Assembly: GCF_900108295.1 (NCBI RefSeq)
Contig: NZ_FNWK01000002.1
Location: 62,001 to 126,000 of the forward strand
Length of the DNA: 64,000 nucleotides
Reading direction: 5' to 3'
From: Sphingopyxis sp. YR583
GTDB taxonomy: Bacteria; Pseudomonadota; Alphaproteobacteria; Sphingomonadales; Sphingomonadaceae
This document shows, piece by piece, positions 19,786-28,011 of this stretch (the first letter of the stretch is position 1; every line of letters begins with the position of its first letter). Below the pieces are notes generated by a model that searched no databases, was not told the DNA's origin, and was given only the letters and a program-made list of their open reading frames with translations. Made by a program: the position numbers and the translations under genes.

Positions 19786-22200
19786 TCAGAAACTATATTC
19801 TTCGTTGTCGACGTAAATGAGCCGTGGGTCGGCGGTCGGAGCTTCGCTATCCTCAAGTATATTGTGCACCACTCTGGCGATCGTGGGCGCCGCTAGGGGC
19901 ACAAATTCCAGCTTGCAGTAGGTGAAGGTGTTTGCGGTGATCACATGCGCCGATGCGAATTCGACGACCGTCCGCCCGAAAGCCGGATAATTGTCATGGC
20001 CGCGGATGCCGTTTCCGCTGATGATCGTGTTGTAGCTCAGGCTTTGAATCGCGCGCGCGATGCGGCCGCCTTCGCTGCTTATGACATTGTTGACGATCGA
20101 GCCGCGATAACGGCTGGGCCAGGTACGATGAACGGCCTGGGTTATAAAGCCGCCGGCTTTTACGATGGTCAGATTACCCTCGATCGTGAAGTCCGAGAAA
20201 TCGTCGGTTCCAAAGCCGTAACCGCCGGTTTCGCCGGAAGCGACCGTCAGCACGCACCCGGTAATGTCGCCTTTCGAACCGCCGCATAGCTCGGCTGCAT
20301 CATGGTCGGCGGTCGCAAAGCTGCTGTTGCGCAGGTGGACATCGTCCCCCCACAGATACACGCCGAGCCCCTCGACCCGGCCGACGTTCACATTGTCGAT
20401 CCAGATGTCGCTGTTGCGCACCGATCCCGTCGTTCGGGTCTTGATCCCGCAAATCTCCAGCCAATCGCTGCCGGTGCCGACGAGATTGTTGACGCGGTTG
20501 GGATCGATCGTGAAATCGCGGAATTGCAGCGAGGTCAGGCCGTCGCCGATCGTGCGAATGACGTTGCAGAACTGGCCGTCGTTCAGATGGATCACGGCCG
20601 CGCGGCTTTGGCCACGTAATGTCGAGTGGCTCTGCGTCACCAGAATCGCGCCGGTCACACCAACCGGCAGACCAGGGCTCGCTGCAACTTGATAATTGCC
20701 ATCATAGAGAAACACCGAGCCGCCAGTGGCGAGGGCTTCGTTGATTTCGATCTGATCGTCGACCCCATCGCAAACCATATCGGCGAATGCCTTGTTCGCG
20801 GGAAGCGAGTCCACAGCCGCGATCGAGATCGTGCGCGGGAATGCGACGGTGCCGGAGGTCATATTGCGAAGTTCACTGGCGGATGGCGCCAGTTCGAACG
20901 TCGCGACGCGAAGCAGCCGGCTGTTCAACTGATTTACGCCGTCCCAGGTCGCGCCAAGGTGGAGATCGGTGATCGCGATCGGATCGCCACCGGACGCGCC
21001 GCCATATTCGACACCGTCCTGACAGAACAGCCATTCGCCGTCCTTCCACGCTACCGCAATGCGCACCTTGTCGCCCGGCGCAGAGGTCGCGAGCGAAACG
21101 GAAGCAAAGGCGTTTCCACCGATGACGACCGAGACGTCGATCATGCCGCCGGTCGTGCACGCAACGGTAATCCGGTTGGTTCCGGTTGCGTCGGCCCAGT
21201 CTGCGATAGTTTGCGATGCGGTGCTCGCCGGACCGATCAGCGCTTCGACAAACAGGCCGCCGTGATCGGGAGAGGGGATGCGGGCGAACAGAACTTCATC
21301 CTTCGCCCGGGATACTACGGCGTCGCTGGTCGGGATGTAGGATAGACGCTCTCCGAGGTTCAACTGCCCGCCCCAAAGCTGGACCGTCGCGTTCGGCGAT
21401 GCGCCGAAGGCTCCGCCTCGCAAAGCGATCTGGAATGCGCCGCTGGAAGCGCCCGCTATCTCCTGGCGCCCGACGCGCTGCCATTCACCGGTGACCTCGA
21501 CGACCAGATAGCCGCCAGCCGCAACATGCCGGATCAGCAATGTGCAGGGCGTTTCCGAGCGAACCCATATATCCCCGGAATAGGCGGCGTTAGGCGTGAG
21601 ATCCGTAACAGCCTGCGACAGCTGGCTGATATCGCTTCCGCTGTTGTTGCCGTTCAAATCGAAAACCACCTGCGCCGCCATGGATGTTCCGTCGGGAGCC
21701 AGGGCTGCATCGGGGGTCACGACGGGGGCGAGCGCGCCGCCGAAAGCCGACGCGGTCCAGGGGGACTGATCCAACTGCGCCGAACGGAGCAGGAGGTTCG
21801 TTGCGGAGCGTTCAACGAGCAGGCCGAGGTCGGTGAGGCGAGGCATGTCGGGCGCGAAGGATTCCACGCTGCCGGTGCGATTTTGCGCCGTGCCAGACGT
21901 TGGGCGCTCGACCGCAATTGCGTCATTGTCGGCAAGCGAGGCAAAGTTCGTCAGGCCGTCGCGGAAATATCCATTCGCGAACAGAAATTCGGCGCCATAG
22001 ACGGCGAAGGCGATCGCCTCGTCGGATCCGCTTATGCCATAGCGAACCGCGCGGAAGCGCAGCGGGCTGGCGGCAACGCGTATCGCCTGGTCGAAGAGAT
22101 CGCGCACCGCGATTTCGCCTTCGATATCGGGCGATCCCGGGACGCGCGCGGTTACCAATGCGTTCTGGATAGACTTACCGGAAATGGGGGTCTCGCTCAT
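19786..22200 (-). CDS. Phage-tailspike-like protein with parallel beta-helix domain
   Basis: An 804-residue protein without a signal peptide or membrane span. The N-terminal third resembles phage structural proteins (FANGYFRDGLTNF; later GLLVERSATNLLLRSAQ followed by DQSPWTASAF, a tail-fibre type block). The middle (about 290-440) looks like a concanavalin/LamG-type beta sandwich (VRIAVAWKDGEWLFCQDG). From about 460 to 790 it has pectate-lyase-like repeats (VCDGVDDQIEINEALATGGS, then many N/G/D turns), the fold of tailspike depolymerases. It stands alone, convergent with the sugar transferase (19-base gap), with no other phage gene nearby. A polysaccharide-cleaving or binding role fits, but no catalytic residues can be assigned. 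Confidence 0.75.
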   Translation of the reverse strand: MSETPISGKSIQNALVTARVPGSPDIEGEIAVRDLFDQAIRVAASPLRFRAVRYGISGSDEAIAFAVYGAEFLFANGYFRDGLTNFASLADNDAIAVERPTSGTAQNRTGSVESFAPDMPRLTDLGLLVERSATNLLLRSAQLDQSPWTASAFGGALAPVVTPDAALAPDGTSMAAQVVFDLNGNNSGSDISQLSQAVTDLTPNAAYSGDIWVRSETPCTLLIRHVAAGGYLVVEVTGEWQRVGRQEIAGASSGAFQIALRGGAFGASPNATVQLWGGQLNLGERLSYIPTSDAVVSRAKDEVLFARIPSPDHGGLFVEALIGPASTASQTIADWADATGTNRITVACTTGGMIDVSVVIGGNAFASVSLATSAPGDKVRIAVAWKDGEWLFCQDGVEYGGASGGDPIAITDLHLGATWDGVNQLNSRLLRVATFELAPSASELRNMTSGTVAFPRTISIAAVDSLPANKAFADMVCDGVDDQIEINEALATGGSVFLYDGNYQVAASPGLPVGVTGAILVTQSHSTLRGQSRAAVIHLNDGQFCNVIRTIGDGLTSLQFRDFTIDPNRVNNLVGTGSDWLEICGIKTRTTGSVRNSDIWIDNVNVGRVEGLGVYLWGDDVHLRNSSFATADHDAAELCGGSKGDITGCVLTVASGETGGYGFGTDDFSDFTIEGNLTIVKAGGFITQAVHRTWPSRYRGSIVNNVISSEGGRIARAIQSLSYNTIISGNGIRGHDNYPAFGRTVVEFASAHVITANTFTYCKLEFVPLAAPTIARVVHNILEDSEAPTADPRLIYVDNEEYSF

Positions 22201-22399
22201 ATGTTCCTCCTTCGGGGCGGCGAACAGTTTCGCCGATGGGATACAGCTTCATGGTCCCGGACCACGACTGGCCCGGGCTGCGATCAGTCCACGAATGCTG
22301 AACGAAGCTCTAAGAACATAGATTGAATGTAGGAAAGCGATTTTTACCTATTTGGTAAATATTTCATTCTCCGTTTTTCCGGGAGTTATGCGATGACGG
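22201..22399. other. Intergenic region upstream of the tailspike-like gene
   Basis: These 199 bases are clearly more AT-rich than the surrounding genes, especially 22310-22380. They hold the likely minus-strand promoter of the tailspike-like gene and a short palindrome (22343-22359). I see no clear -35/-10 pair and no small gene. Confidence 0.4.
22343..22359. repeat. AT-rich inverted repeat, possible operator
   Basis: A perfect 6-base inverted repeat TTTACC / GGTAAA around a 5-base centre lies about 145 bases upstream of the tailspike-like start codon and 41 bases after the glycosyltransferase stop codon. It could be a protein-binding site or a weak hairpin; no T-run follows. Confidence 0.35.
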
Positions 22400-23629
22400 T
22401 CAGTTTGCCTTGTCGTTGCGCACCACATCGGACAGGCAGTTTTCGAGTTCGCGTGCCAAGTTGTTCCGGCTGAATCTGCCATGTGCAAGAGCCTTAGTGC
22501 GCTGGGCCGCCCCCGCGAGCCACGCACTATCGCGTGCATGGTGTAGCAAGGTTTCGGCCGCCGCGTCGGGGTCGTCGGGGCTCATCGAGCCGCCGATGTC
22601 ATGTTCTATGGCGATATGGCATTGCCAACCAGCATGGTTGGAAAAAACCGGCTTTCCCGCAGACAAGGAGTCGAAGAACTTGTTCTGAACGGCATCCTTC
22701 CACAGGATGGGCGGCCCGGAGAACATGGCGAGGCAGATCGAGGCGCGCTGAATCCAGCCGGCGAGAATCCTTTTCGGGACCGCCGGGACCAGCTTCAGGT
22801 TGTGATCCAGTACCCCGAGGTTCGCCGCATGCTGGGCAATCGCGTCGCGGTCTGCACCGGCACCGATGATCGCAAAACGCACCTCGGGATCGCGTTTCAG
22901 CATCGCCGCGGCGACATCGGCGAGGTAGCCGACCTTGTTTGCCTTGCCCAAGGTTCCGGCGAAGATGATGAGCGGACGGTCGCCAAGCCATTCGGCATAG
23001 TCCGCGAGCGCATCGACGGGCGGGGGCGCTCCGAAAATGTCGTTGTCGCAGCCATTGGGAATGATCGTGATCCGATCGCGCGGATAATCGGTGCTGGCAA
23101 CCTCGTCACCCATACCCGGCGCCAGCGCCACGACGCGAGCCGCGCGGTGGTAAGCCTCATGCTCGAGGCGAAGGGCCAGCCAGCGAAGGATCGGATTGTT
23201 GAGGGCCCCCAGTGCGATCGGAACCGCGGGCCAGACGTCGCGGACTTCGAACACATAGGGTTTCTTCAGGCGCCAGGACGCATAGATCGCGGGGATCGCG
23301 ATCGTCAGCGGGGTGCTCGTCGCGAAAATCACGTCGGCGTCGTGAAAGGATGCGGCGCGGCGCGAAGCGGCGATGGCAAAACCGAAAAAGGCCTTGATCC
23401 GGTCCAGCCAGCCCATGCTGTTGTTGTAGGGCTGGTTCTTCCAATGAACGCGAATGCCTGCTTCTTCGGTGACGCGCCAGTCGGGCCCGCCCGCGACCGG
23501 TTGCTGATCGCTGGTGATCATGTCGACCCGATGTCCGGCAGCGACGAGGCGGCGCGCCATTTCATAGGACCGCGTGCCGCCCGGTTGGTCGGGGGTGAAG
23601 AAATATTGATGCAGATAGACGATGTGCAT
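22400..23629 (-). CDS. Glycosyltransferase family 4 (WbuB-like)
   Basis: Predicted cytosolic retaining glycosyltransferase of 409 residues, adding a sugar to the lipid-linked repeat unit. The N-terminus MHIVYLHQYFFTPDQPGGTRSYE is characteristic of WbuB-type enzymes, often 2-acetamido-sugar transferases. The C-terminal nucleotide-binding half includes IFAGTLGKANKVGYLADVA and later KFFDSLSAGKPVF. The ATG at 23629 was chosen over an open extension to 23776. It follows the WbpE-like aminotransferase by 7 bases and ends the minus-strand set wbpB-wbpD-wbpE-GT. Confidence 0.9.
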   Translation of the reverse strand: MHIVYLHQYFFTPDQPGGTRSYEMARRLVAAGHRVDMITSDQQPVAGGPDWRVTEEAGIRVHWKNQPYNNSMGWLDRIKAFFGFAIAASRRAASFHDADVIFATSTPLTIAIPAIYASWRLKKPYVFEVRDVWPAVPIALGALNNPILRWLALRLEHEAYHRAARVVALAPGMGDEVASTDYPRDRITIIPNGCDNDIFGAPPPVDALADYAEWLGDRPLIIFAGTLGKANKVGYLADVAAAMLKRDPEVRFAIIGAGADRDAIAQHAANLGVLDHNLKLVPAVPKRILAGWIQRASICLAMFSGPPILWKDAVQNKFFDSLSAGKPVFSNHAGWQCHIAIEHDIGGSMSPDDPDAAAETLLHHARDSAWLAGAAQRTKALAHGRFSRNNLARELENCLSDVVRNDKAN

Positions 23630-23636
23630 ATGGGCG

Positions 23637-24734
23637 TTACGGCTGGAATGCGCGCACCGCCGCAATGACCTGATCGACGTCCGCATCGGAGAGATGCTCG
23701 CCCATGGGAAGGCTAAGCAACGTCGGCGCGAACTCCGAAGCCAGCGTGGGTGTGTTGTCGCTGCGCAGATAATCATAGGCGGCGAGATCGGGAAGGGCGA
23801 TCGGATAGTGGACGCCGGAGTCGATCCCTTGCTGTTTCAGCCAGCCTTGCAGCGCATCGCGATGCGCGGTTCGAACGACGAAGAGATGGAAAGCGTGGCG
23901 GACATTCTGCTTGATCGAGGGCAGCGTGAGCCCGTCGGTGCCGGCCAGTCCCGACAGGTAGCGCTGGCCGATGGCATTGCGGCGGTCGATCCAGCTCTGA
24001 AGATGGGGCAGTTTGGCGCGAAGGATTGCGGCCTGCAGCCCGTCGAGGCGGCTGTTGCGTCCCTCGAATTGGTGGTCATACTTGTCGATGCGGCCGTGAT
24101 TGGCGATCATCCGCGACCTGCGGGCGAGGTCGGCATCGTTGGTCAGGATCGCGCCGCCATCGCCATAGGCGCCCAAATTCTTGCCCGGATAGAAGCTGAA
24201 TGTGCCGATATGGCCAACAGCGCCGATGCGCCGGCCGTCTATTTCGGCGCCATGTGCCTGCGCGCAGTCTTCGATCACTTTGAGATTGTGACGGCCTGCG
24301 AGTTCCATCAGGCCCGTCATGTCGCAGGGGTGGCCGTAAAGATGGACGGCGATGATCGCCCCGGTTTTCGGTGTAATGCGGCGTTCGGCGTCGGCGAGAT
24401 CGATCGTATAGCTGATCGCGTCGGCCTCACAGAAGACAACGCGGTGGCCTGCGCGGGTCACGGCCTCGGAACTGGCGATGAAGCTGTTCGCGGGGACGAG
24501 GATTTCGGAGTTCGCGGGCAGATCGAGCGCCTCGATCGCGATCTCGATCGCGTCGGTGCCATTGGCGACGCCGATACAATGCTCGGCCTCCTGAAAGGCG
24601 GCGAATTCGCTTTCGAAGGATTTGAGATCGGGGCCGCCGATGAAGGCGGCATTGCCGATCACGCGGGCAATGGCGGCATCGACGTCGACCTTGATCGATT
24701 CATATTGGGCGACCAGGTCCAGAAACTTCACCAC
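23637..24734 (-). CDS. wbpE: DegT/DnrJ/EryC1 aminotransferase, WbpE-like (copy 1)
   Basis: PLP enzyme of 365 residues, probably forming UDP-GlcNAc3NA from the 3-keto sugar made by WbpB. The PLP lysine is in SFYPGKNLGAYGDGGA, and the cofactor Asp region reads VIEDCAQAHGAEIDGR. The N-terminus VKFLDLVAQYESIKVDVDAAI matches WbpE rather than the 4-aminotransferases. It begins 2 bases after the acetyltransferase stop. A second homologue lies at 35089-36207. Confidence 0.88.
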   Translation of the reverse strand: MVKFLDLVAQYESIKVDVDAAIARVIGNAAFIGGPDLKSFESEFAAFQEAEHCIGVANGTDAIEIAIEALDLPANSEILVPANSFIASSEAVTRAGHRVVFCEADAISYTIDLADAERRITPKTGAIIAVHLYGHPCDMTGLMELAGRHNLKVIEDCAQAHGAEIDGRRIGAVGHIGTFSFYPGKNLGAYGDGGAILTNDADLARRSRMIANHGRIDKYDHQFEGRNSRLDGLQAAILRAKLPHLQSWIDRRNAIGQRYLSGLAGTDGLTLPSIKQNVRHAFHLFVVRTAHRDALQGWLKQQGIDSGVHYPIALPDLAAYDYLRSDNTPTLASEFAPTLLSLPMGEHLSDADVDQVIAAVRAFQP

Positions 24735-24736
24735 CG

Positions 24737-25201
24737 TCAGAGATTCCTTATCTTGCGTGCGGGATTGCCCGCGTAAATTCCGGGTTCGTCGATATCGCGC
24801 GTGACCACCGATCCGGCACCGACGACGACATTGTCACAAATGGTTACGGGCAAGATCGTCGCGTTCGACCCGATCGACACCTTGTTTCCGATCCGTGTCG
24901 AACGCCATAGCGCGCGATCGCCCATTGCCGGGCCGCCGGTCTGGAAAAGGTCGTTGATGAACATCACGCCATGCGCGACGACGCAATCGTCGCCGATCGT
25001 CACCAGTTCGCACACAAAGCTGTGCGACTGAATCTTGCATCGCCGCCCGATCGACACATCCTTCTGGATTTCGACGAACGGTCCGATGAAACTATGGTCG
25101 CCGATCGTGCAACCATAGATGTTGGCGGGTTCGACCACCTTGACGCCTTCGCCGAACTGGACATCCCTTATACCGCTTTGCAGCAAAATGGGATCAGCCA
25201 T
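24737..25201 (-). CDS. wbpD: Hexapeptide-repeat N-acetyltransferase, WbpD-like (copy 1)
   Basis: Left-handed beta-helix acetyltransferase, 154 residues, likely acetylating the 3-amino group of UDP-GlcNAc3NA with acetyl-CoA. Hexapeptide repeats run from about 25 to 140 (SFIGPFVEIQKDVSIGRRCKI...). The catalytic His is likely in DCVVAHGVMFINDLF. The ATG at 25201 overlaps the end of the WbpB-like gene by 8 bases. It is about 30 residues shorter than copy 2, lacking that copy's Cys-containing C-terminal tail. Confidence 0.87.
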   Translation of the reverse strand: MADPILLQSGIRDVQFGEGVKVVEPANIYGCTIGDHSFIGPFVEIQKDVSIGRRCKIQSHSFVCELVTIGDDCVVAHGVMFINDLFQTGGPAMGDRALWRSTRIGNKVSIGSNATILPVTICDNVVVGAGSVVTRDIDEPGIYAGNPARKIRNL

Positions 25202-26258
25202 CGGCGCGGCCGAGCTTGGCCATGCGCGGGTTGAAGCGCAGGTCCACGGTCTTGCCGGTCTCGATCGATTCATAGATCGCCGAAATCAGTTCGAGACTGC
25301 GACGCCCGGTCAGGCCGTCGACCAGTTGCGGGCCACCCTTGTTGATCACGTCGACGACATGCTCGTAATAGGCCTGATGGCCGAAACCATAGACGTTCGG
25401 CGGATTGACCGAATAATTTTGGATCACGGCGTCATCCTCGGCCTCGGGGTCGACGAAGTTCCAGGTTTCGAGCTTGTTCACCGCGAAGCCACCGATAACC
25501 ACCGTGCCGCCTTCGCCGAGGATCGAGATCGATCCCTCGAGATCCGTGGGCCGCGTCGCCCCCGTCGCCTCGATGACGCCAAGCGCGCCATTGGCGAATT
25601 GCAGCACGACGGCGGCGGTGTCTTCGGCCTCGATGTCGACCAGCCGTGTCGCACTCATTGCCGACACACGCACAACATCGCCCATCATCCATTCGAGAAG
25701 GTCAACGTGGTGGCTTGCCTGGTTCGTCAGGACGCCGCCGTCCTGCGCCCAGGTGCCCCGCCAGCTGTCCTGATCATAATAGGCTTGCGGACGGCACCAG
25801 CGGACGCGGACGGTGCCCATGACAAGCTTGCCGAACCGGCCTTTTTCAAGCGCTTCGCGCAGCTTGGCGACAGGAACGTTAAAACGGTTCTGTTTGACTA
25901 CGAACAGGCGAACGCCCGCCTTGTCGCATGCCGCGATCATCGCGTCGGCGTCCGACAGCGTGAGGGCCATTGGCTTTTCGACAACGACATGCGCACCATA
26001 TCGTGCAAGTTCGATCGTGTGGCGTGCGTGGTTGCCGCTTTCGGTCAGGATCGTGACGACGGCGGGTTTGATCTCCTGCATCATCTTGTGCATGTCGGTG
26101 TACCAGGGCACGCCGAACTGCTTGCCGATCTTCTCGGCCTTTTCGGGAACAATGTCGCAGACGGCAGCCAGGCGCGCACCCCCGATGACGCCGTTCCCGA
26201 GCAATTCGCTGTGCCGCTTGGCGATTCGACCGCAACCGACAATGCAAAAGTCCAACAT
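25194..26258 (-). CDS. wbpB: Gfo/Idh/MocA oxidoreductase, WbpB-like (copy 1)
   Basis: NAD-dependent 3-dehydrogenase of UDP-GlcNAcA, 354 residues. The Rossmann motif is IVGCGRIAKRH at the N-terminus and the family catalytic motif is VVEKPMALT. The substrate domain includes RGTWAQDGGVLTNQASHHVDLLEW, as in WbpB/WlbA. First gene of the minus-strand set wbpB-wbpD-wbpE-GT, divergent from the hisH-hisF-wbpG genes. It resembles but is clearly diverged from the second copy at 36773-37834. Confidence 0.9.
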   Translation of the reverse strand: MLDFCIVGCGRIAKRHSELLGNGVIGGARLAAVCDIVPEKAEKIGKQFGVPWYTDMHKMMQEIKPAVVTILTESGNHARHTIELARYGAHVVVEKPMALTLSDADAMIAACDKAGVRLFVVKQNRFNVPVAKLREALEKGRFGKLVMGTVRVRWCRPQAYYDQDSWRGTWAQDGGVLTNQASHHVDLLEWMMGDVVRVSAMSATRLVDIEAEDTAAVVLQFANGALGVIEATGATRPTDLEGSISILGEGGTVVIGGFAVNKLETWNFVDPEAEDDAVIQNYSVNPPNVYGFGHQAYYEHVVDVINKGGPQLVDGLTGRRSLELISAIYESIETGKTVDLRFNPRMAKLGRADG

Positions 26259-26545
26259 CGATATCCTTCCCGGGTATTTCGAACCCGCCGTGATTTTGGG
26301 AATAGCGTCCGGCGCAGCTATGCGTCCGCCGGAAAGGGGGCGCCGCCGTGGGTCAGGTACACACCGTGAGATTCAAGGGCGATTCCATGGATTCCGGTCA
26401 CTTTGGCTCCTTCGCGTCCGCATAAAGCCCCTTGAGATTAAATCAATAGCTTGTAGAGGCCGGGCCAAGGGGAAGCGGCCAAGGGTGGCCCTTGTCAGGC
26501 GCATGCAAATGCGGTGTCGGGCAAGTTGACGAAATAGGATTCCCT
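26259..26545. promoter_or_regulatory. Divergent intergenic region between WbpB copy 1 and the amidotransferase genes
   Basis: These 287 bases separate two divergent operons and must hold both promoters, but I cannot point to a convincing -35/-10 pair. Local AT-rich spots lie near 26430-26450 and 26515-26540. No small gene or RNA motif is evident. Confidence 0.45.
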
Positions 26546-27217
26546 GTGGAACAGAAAAGCGCGATGGACGGGAATGCGGATGAGATGACGGCAAATCATG
26601 TCGGCATCATCGACTATGGGATTTGCAATGTCGGATCGGTCCGCAACATGCTGCGCCGATCGGGAATTCTGGCTACCTGCATCTCTTCGCCGGACGATCT
26701 GGAGCGCTTCGACCGGATCATCCTGCCGGGTGTCGGACATTTTCGCGCCGGGATGACCAATCTCGAAAAAGGTGGCTGGATCGAGCCGATCCGCCATGTC
26801 GCGCTGACGGAGCGCAAACCCGTCCTCGGCATCTGCCTTGGCATGCAGCTTCTGGCGCATCATAGCGAAGAAGGCGATTGCGAGGGGCTGGGCTTGCTCG
26901 ACATGGAAGTCCGGCATTTCGACCGGACCCGGCTCGACGCAGCCCTGCCGGTTCCGCACATGGGCTGGTCCGAAGTCGACGCCGACAAGTCGCATCCCCT
27001 GACGCAGAGCGAACAGGCGGAAAACCAGCGCTTCTATTTTGTGCACAGCCTGCACGTCGTCCCGCGTAGCGACGCGGTTCAGCCGCTGTTCTGGTGCAAT
27101 TACGGCTATCCGTTCGTTGCCGGTTGCGCGCGCGACAATGTGATGGGCGTGCAGTTTCATCCGGAAAAAAGCCATATGTTCGGCGTCGAATTGCTGACCA
27201 ATTTCGCGAGGATCTGA
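26546..27217 (+). CDS. hisH: HisH-like glutamine amidotransferase of the sugar-amidination system
   Basis: Class I glutaminase that releases ammonia and passes it to its HisF-like partner. It has 223 residues from a GTG at 26546, preceded by AGGA at 26536-26539 with six bases spacing; ATGs at 26564 and 26585 are alternatives. The catalytic Cys is in GICLGMQLL and the His-Glu pair in VQFHPEKS. It is followed by a HisF-like gene (one-base overlap) and a WbpG-like synthetase, not by other his genes. It therefore belongs to O-antigen amidine formation as in the P. aeruginosa wbp locus, not to histidine synthesis. Confidence 0.92.
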   Translation: MEQKSAMDGNADEMTANHVGIIDYGICNVGSVRNMLRRSGILATCISSPDDLERFDRIILPGVGHFRAGMTNLEKGGWIEPIRHVALTERKPVLGICLGMQLLAHHSEEGDCEGLGLLDMEVRHFDRTRLDAALPVPHMGWSEVDADKSHPLTQSEQAENQRFYFVHSLHVVPRSDAVQPLFWCNYGYPFVAGCARDNVMGVQFHPEKSHMFGVELLTNFARI

Positions 27218-28011
27218 TGCGCCGGCTTCGATTTATTCCCGTGCTGCTGCTCGACGGCACAAGCGCCGTCAAAACGCACCGGTTCCAGCCCGCGCGCTAT
27301 ATCGGCGACATCGTCAACGCCGCGCAGATCTTCAACAGCAAGATGGCCGACGAATTGATCGTCGTCGATATCGGCGCCCATCGCGGCAATGCGTCCCGGC
27401 CCGACGTCATTCGCCATCTTGCCGAGGAATGTTTCATGCCGCTCGCTTTCGGCGGCGGGATCGAGAGCGTCGAGCAGGCGGCGGGGCTTTTCAAGGACGG
27501 GATCGAGAAGATCTCGATCAATACCGCATTCGTCGAAGGCGGCGGGCTCGTCGAGGAGGCCGCAAAGCAGTTCGGTAGCCAGAGTGTCGTGGTGTCGATC
27601 GATGCGAAGCGCGAAGCTGATGGCAGTTACCAGGTCTACAGCCGGGGTGGCACGCGCGCGTTGGGCGTTACGCCGGTCGAGATGGCGCGCCGCGCCACCG
27701 ATCAGGGCGCGGGCGAGATCATCATCCAGTCGATCGATCGCGACGGGTTGCGGTGCGGTTATGACAGCGAGCTGATCCGGTCGATCGTGCAGGCGACGAC
27801 GCTTCCGGTCGTGGCGCTCGGCGGCGCCAATACGGTCGATGACCTTGCACAAGTCATTCTGAACGACGGCGCCTCTGCAGCCGCAGCGGGATCGATGTTC
27901 GCCTTTTACGGACGGTTGCAGGCGGTGCTGATCAACTATCCTCGCCCCGAGGAGCGCGCTGCCGCGGTCGCCACTGCACGAGCAACTTCTGAGGCGACGA
28001 CTGTCGCATGA
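27217..28011 (+). CDS. hisF: HisF-like protein of the sugar-amidination system
   Basis: TIM-barrel partner of the HisH-like glutaminase, 264 residues from the ATG at 27217. In true HisF the start reads PCLDV with a catalytic Asp; here the same place is PVLLLDG, so that Asp is absent. The second HisF Asp (in SIDAKREA) is kept, and the sequence ends GGANTVDDLAQVI...AAAAGSMF as in the family. Such HisF proteins pass ammonia to WbpG rather than make imidazole glycerol phosphate. The stop overlaps the next start (ATGA). Confidence 0.92.
   Translation: MRRLRFIPVLLLDGTSAVKTHRFQPARYIGDIVNAAQIFNSKMADELIVVDIGAHRGNASRPDVIRHLAEECFMPLAFGGGIESVEQAAGLFKDGIEKISINTAFVEGGGLVEEAAKQFGSQSVVVSIDAKREADGSYQVYSRGGTRALGVTPVEMARRATDQGAGEIIIQSIDRDGLRCGYDSELIRSIVQATTLPVVALGGANTVDDLAQVILNDGASAAAAGSMFAFYGRLQAVLINYPRPEERAAAVATARATSEATTVA

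Noticed and set aside
19786..22200. A prophage remnant around the tailspike-like gene
   Set aside because: No integrase, capsid, terminase or attachment repeats were seen on either side; the neighbours are polysaccharide genes.
26546..28011. HisH/HisF as histidine biosynthesis genes
   Set aside because: No other his genes nearby, WbpG-like partner downstream, and the HisF catalytic Asp is missing.
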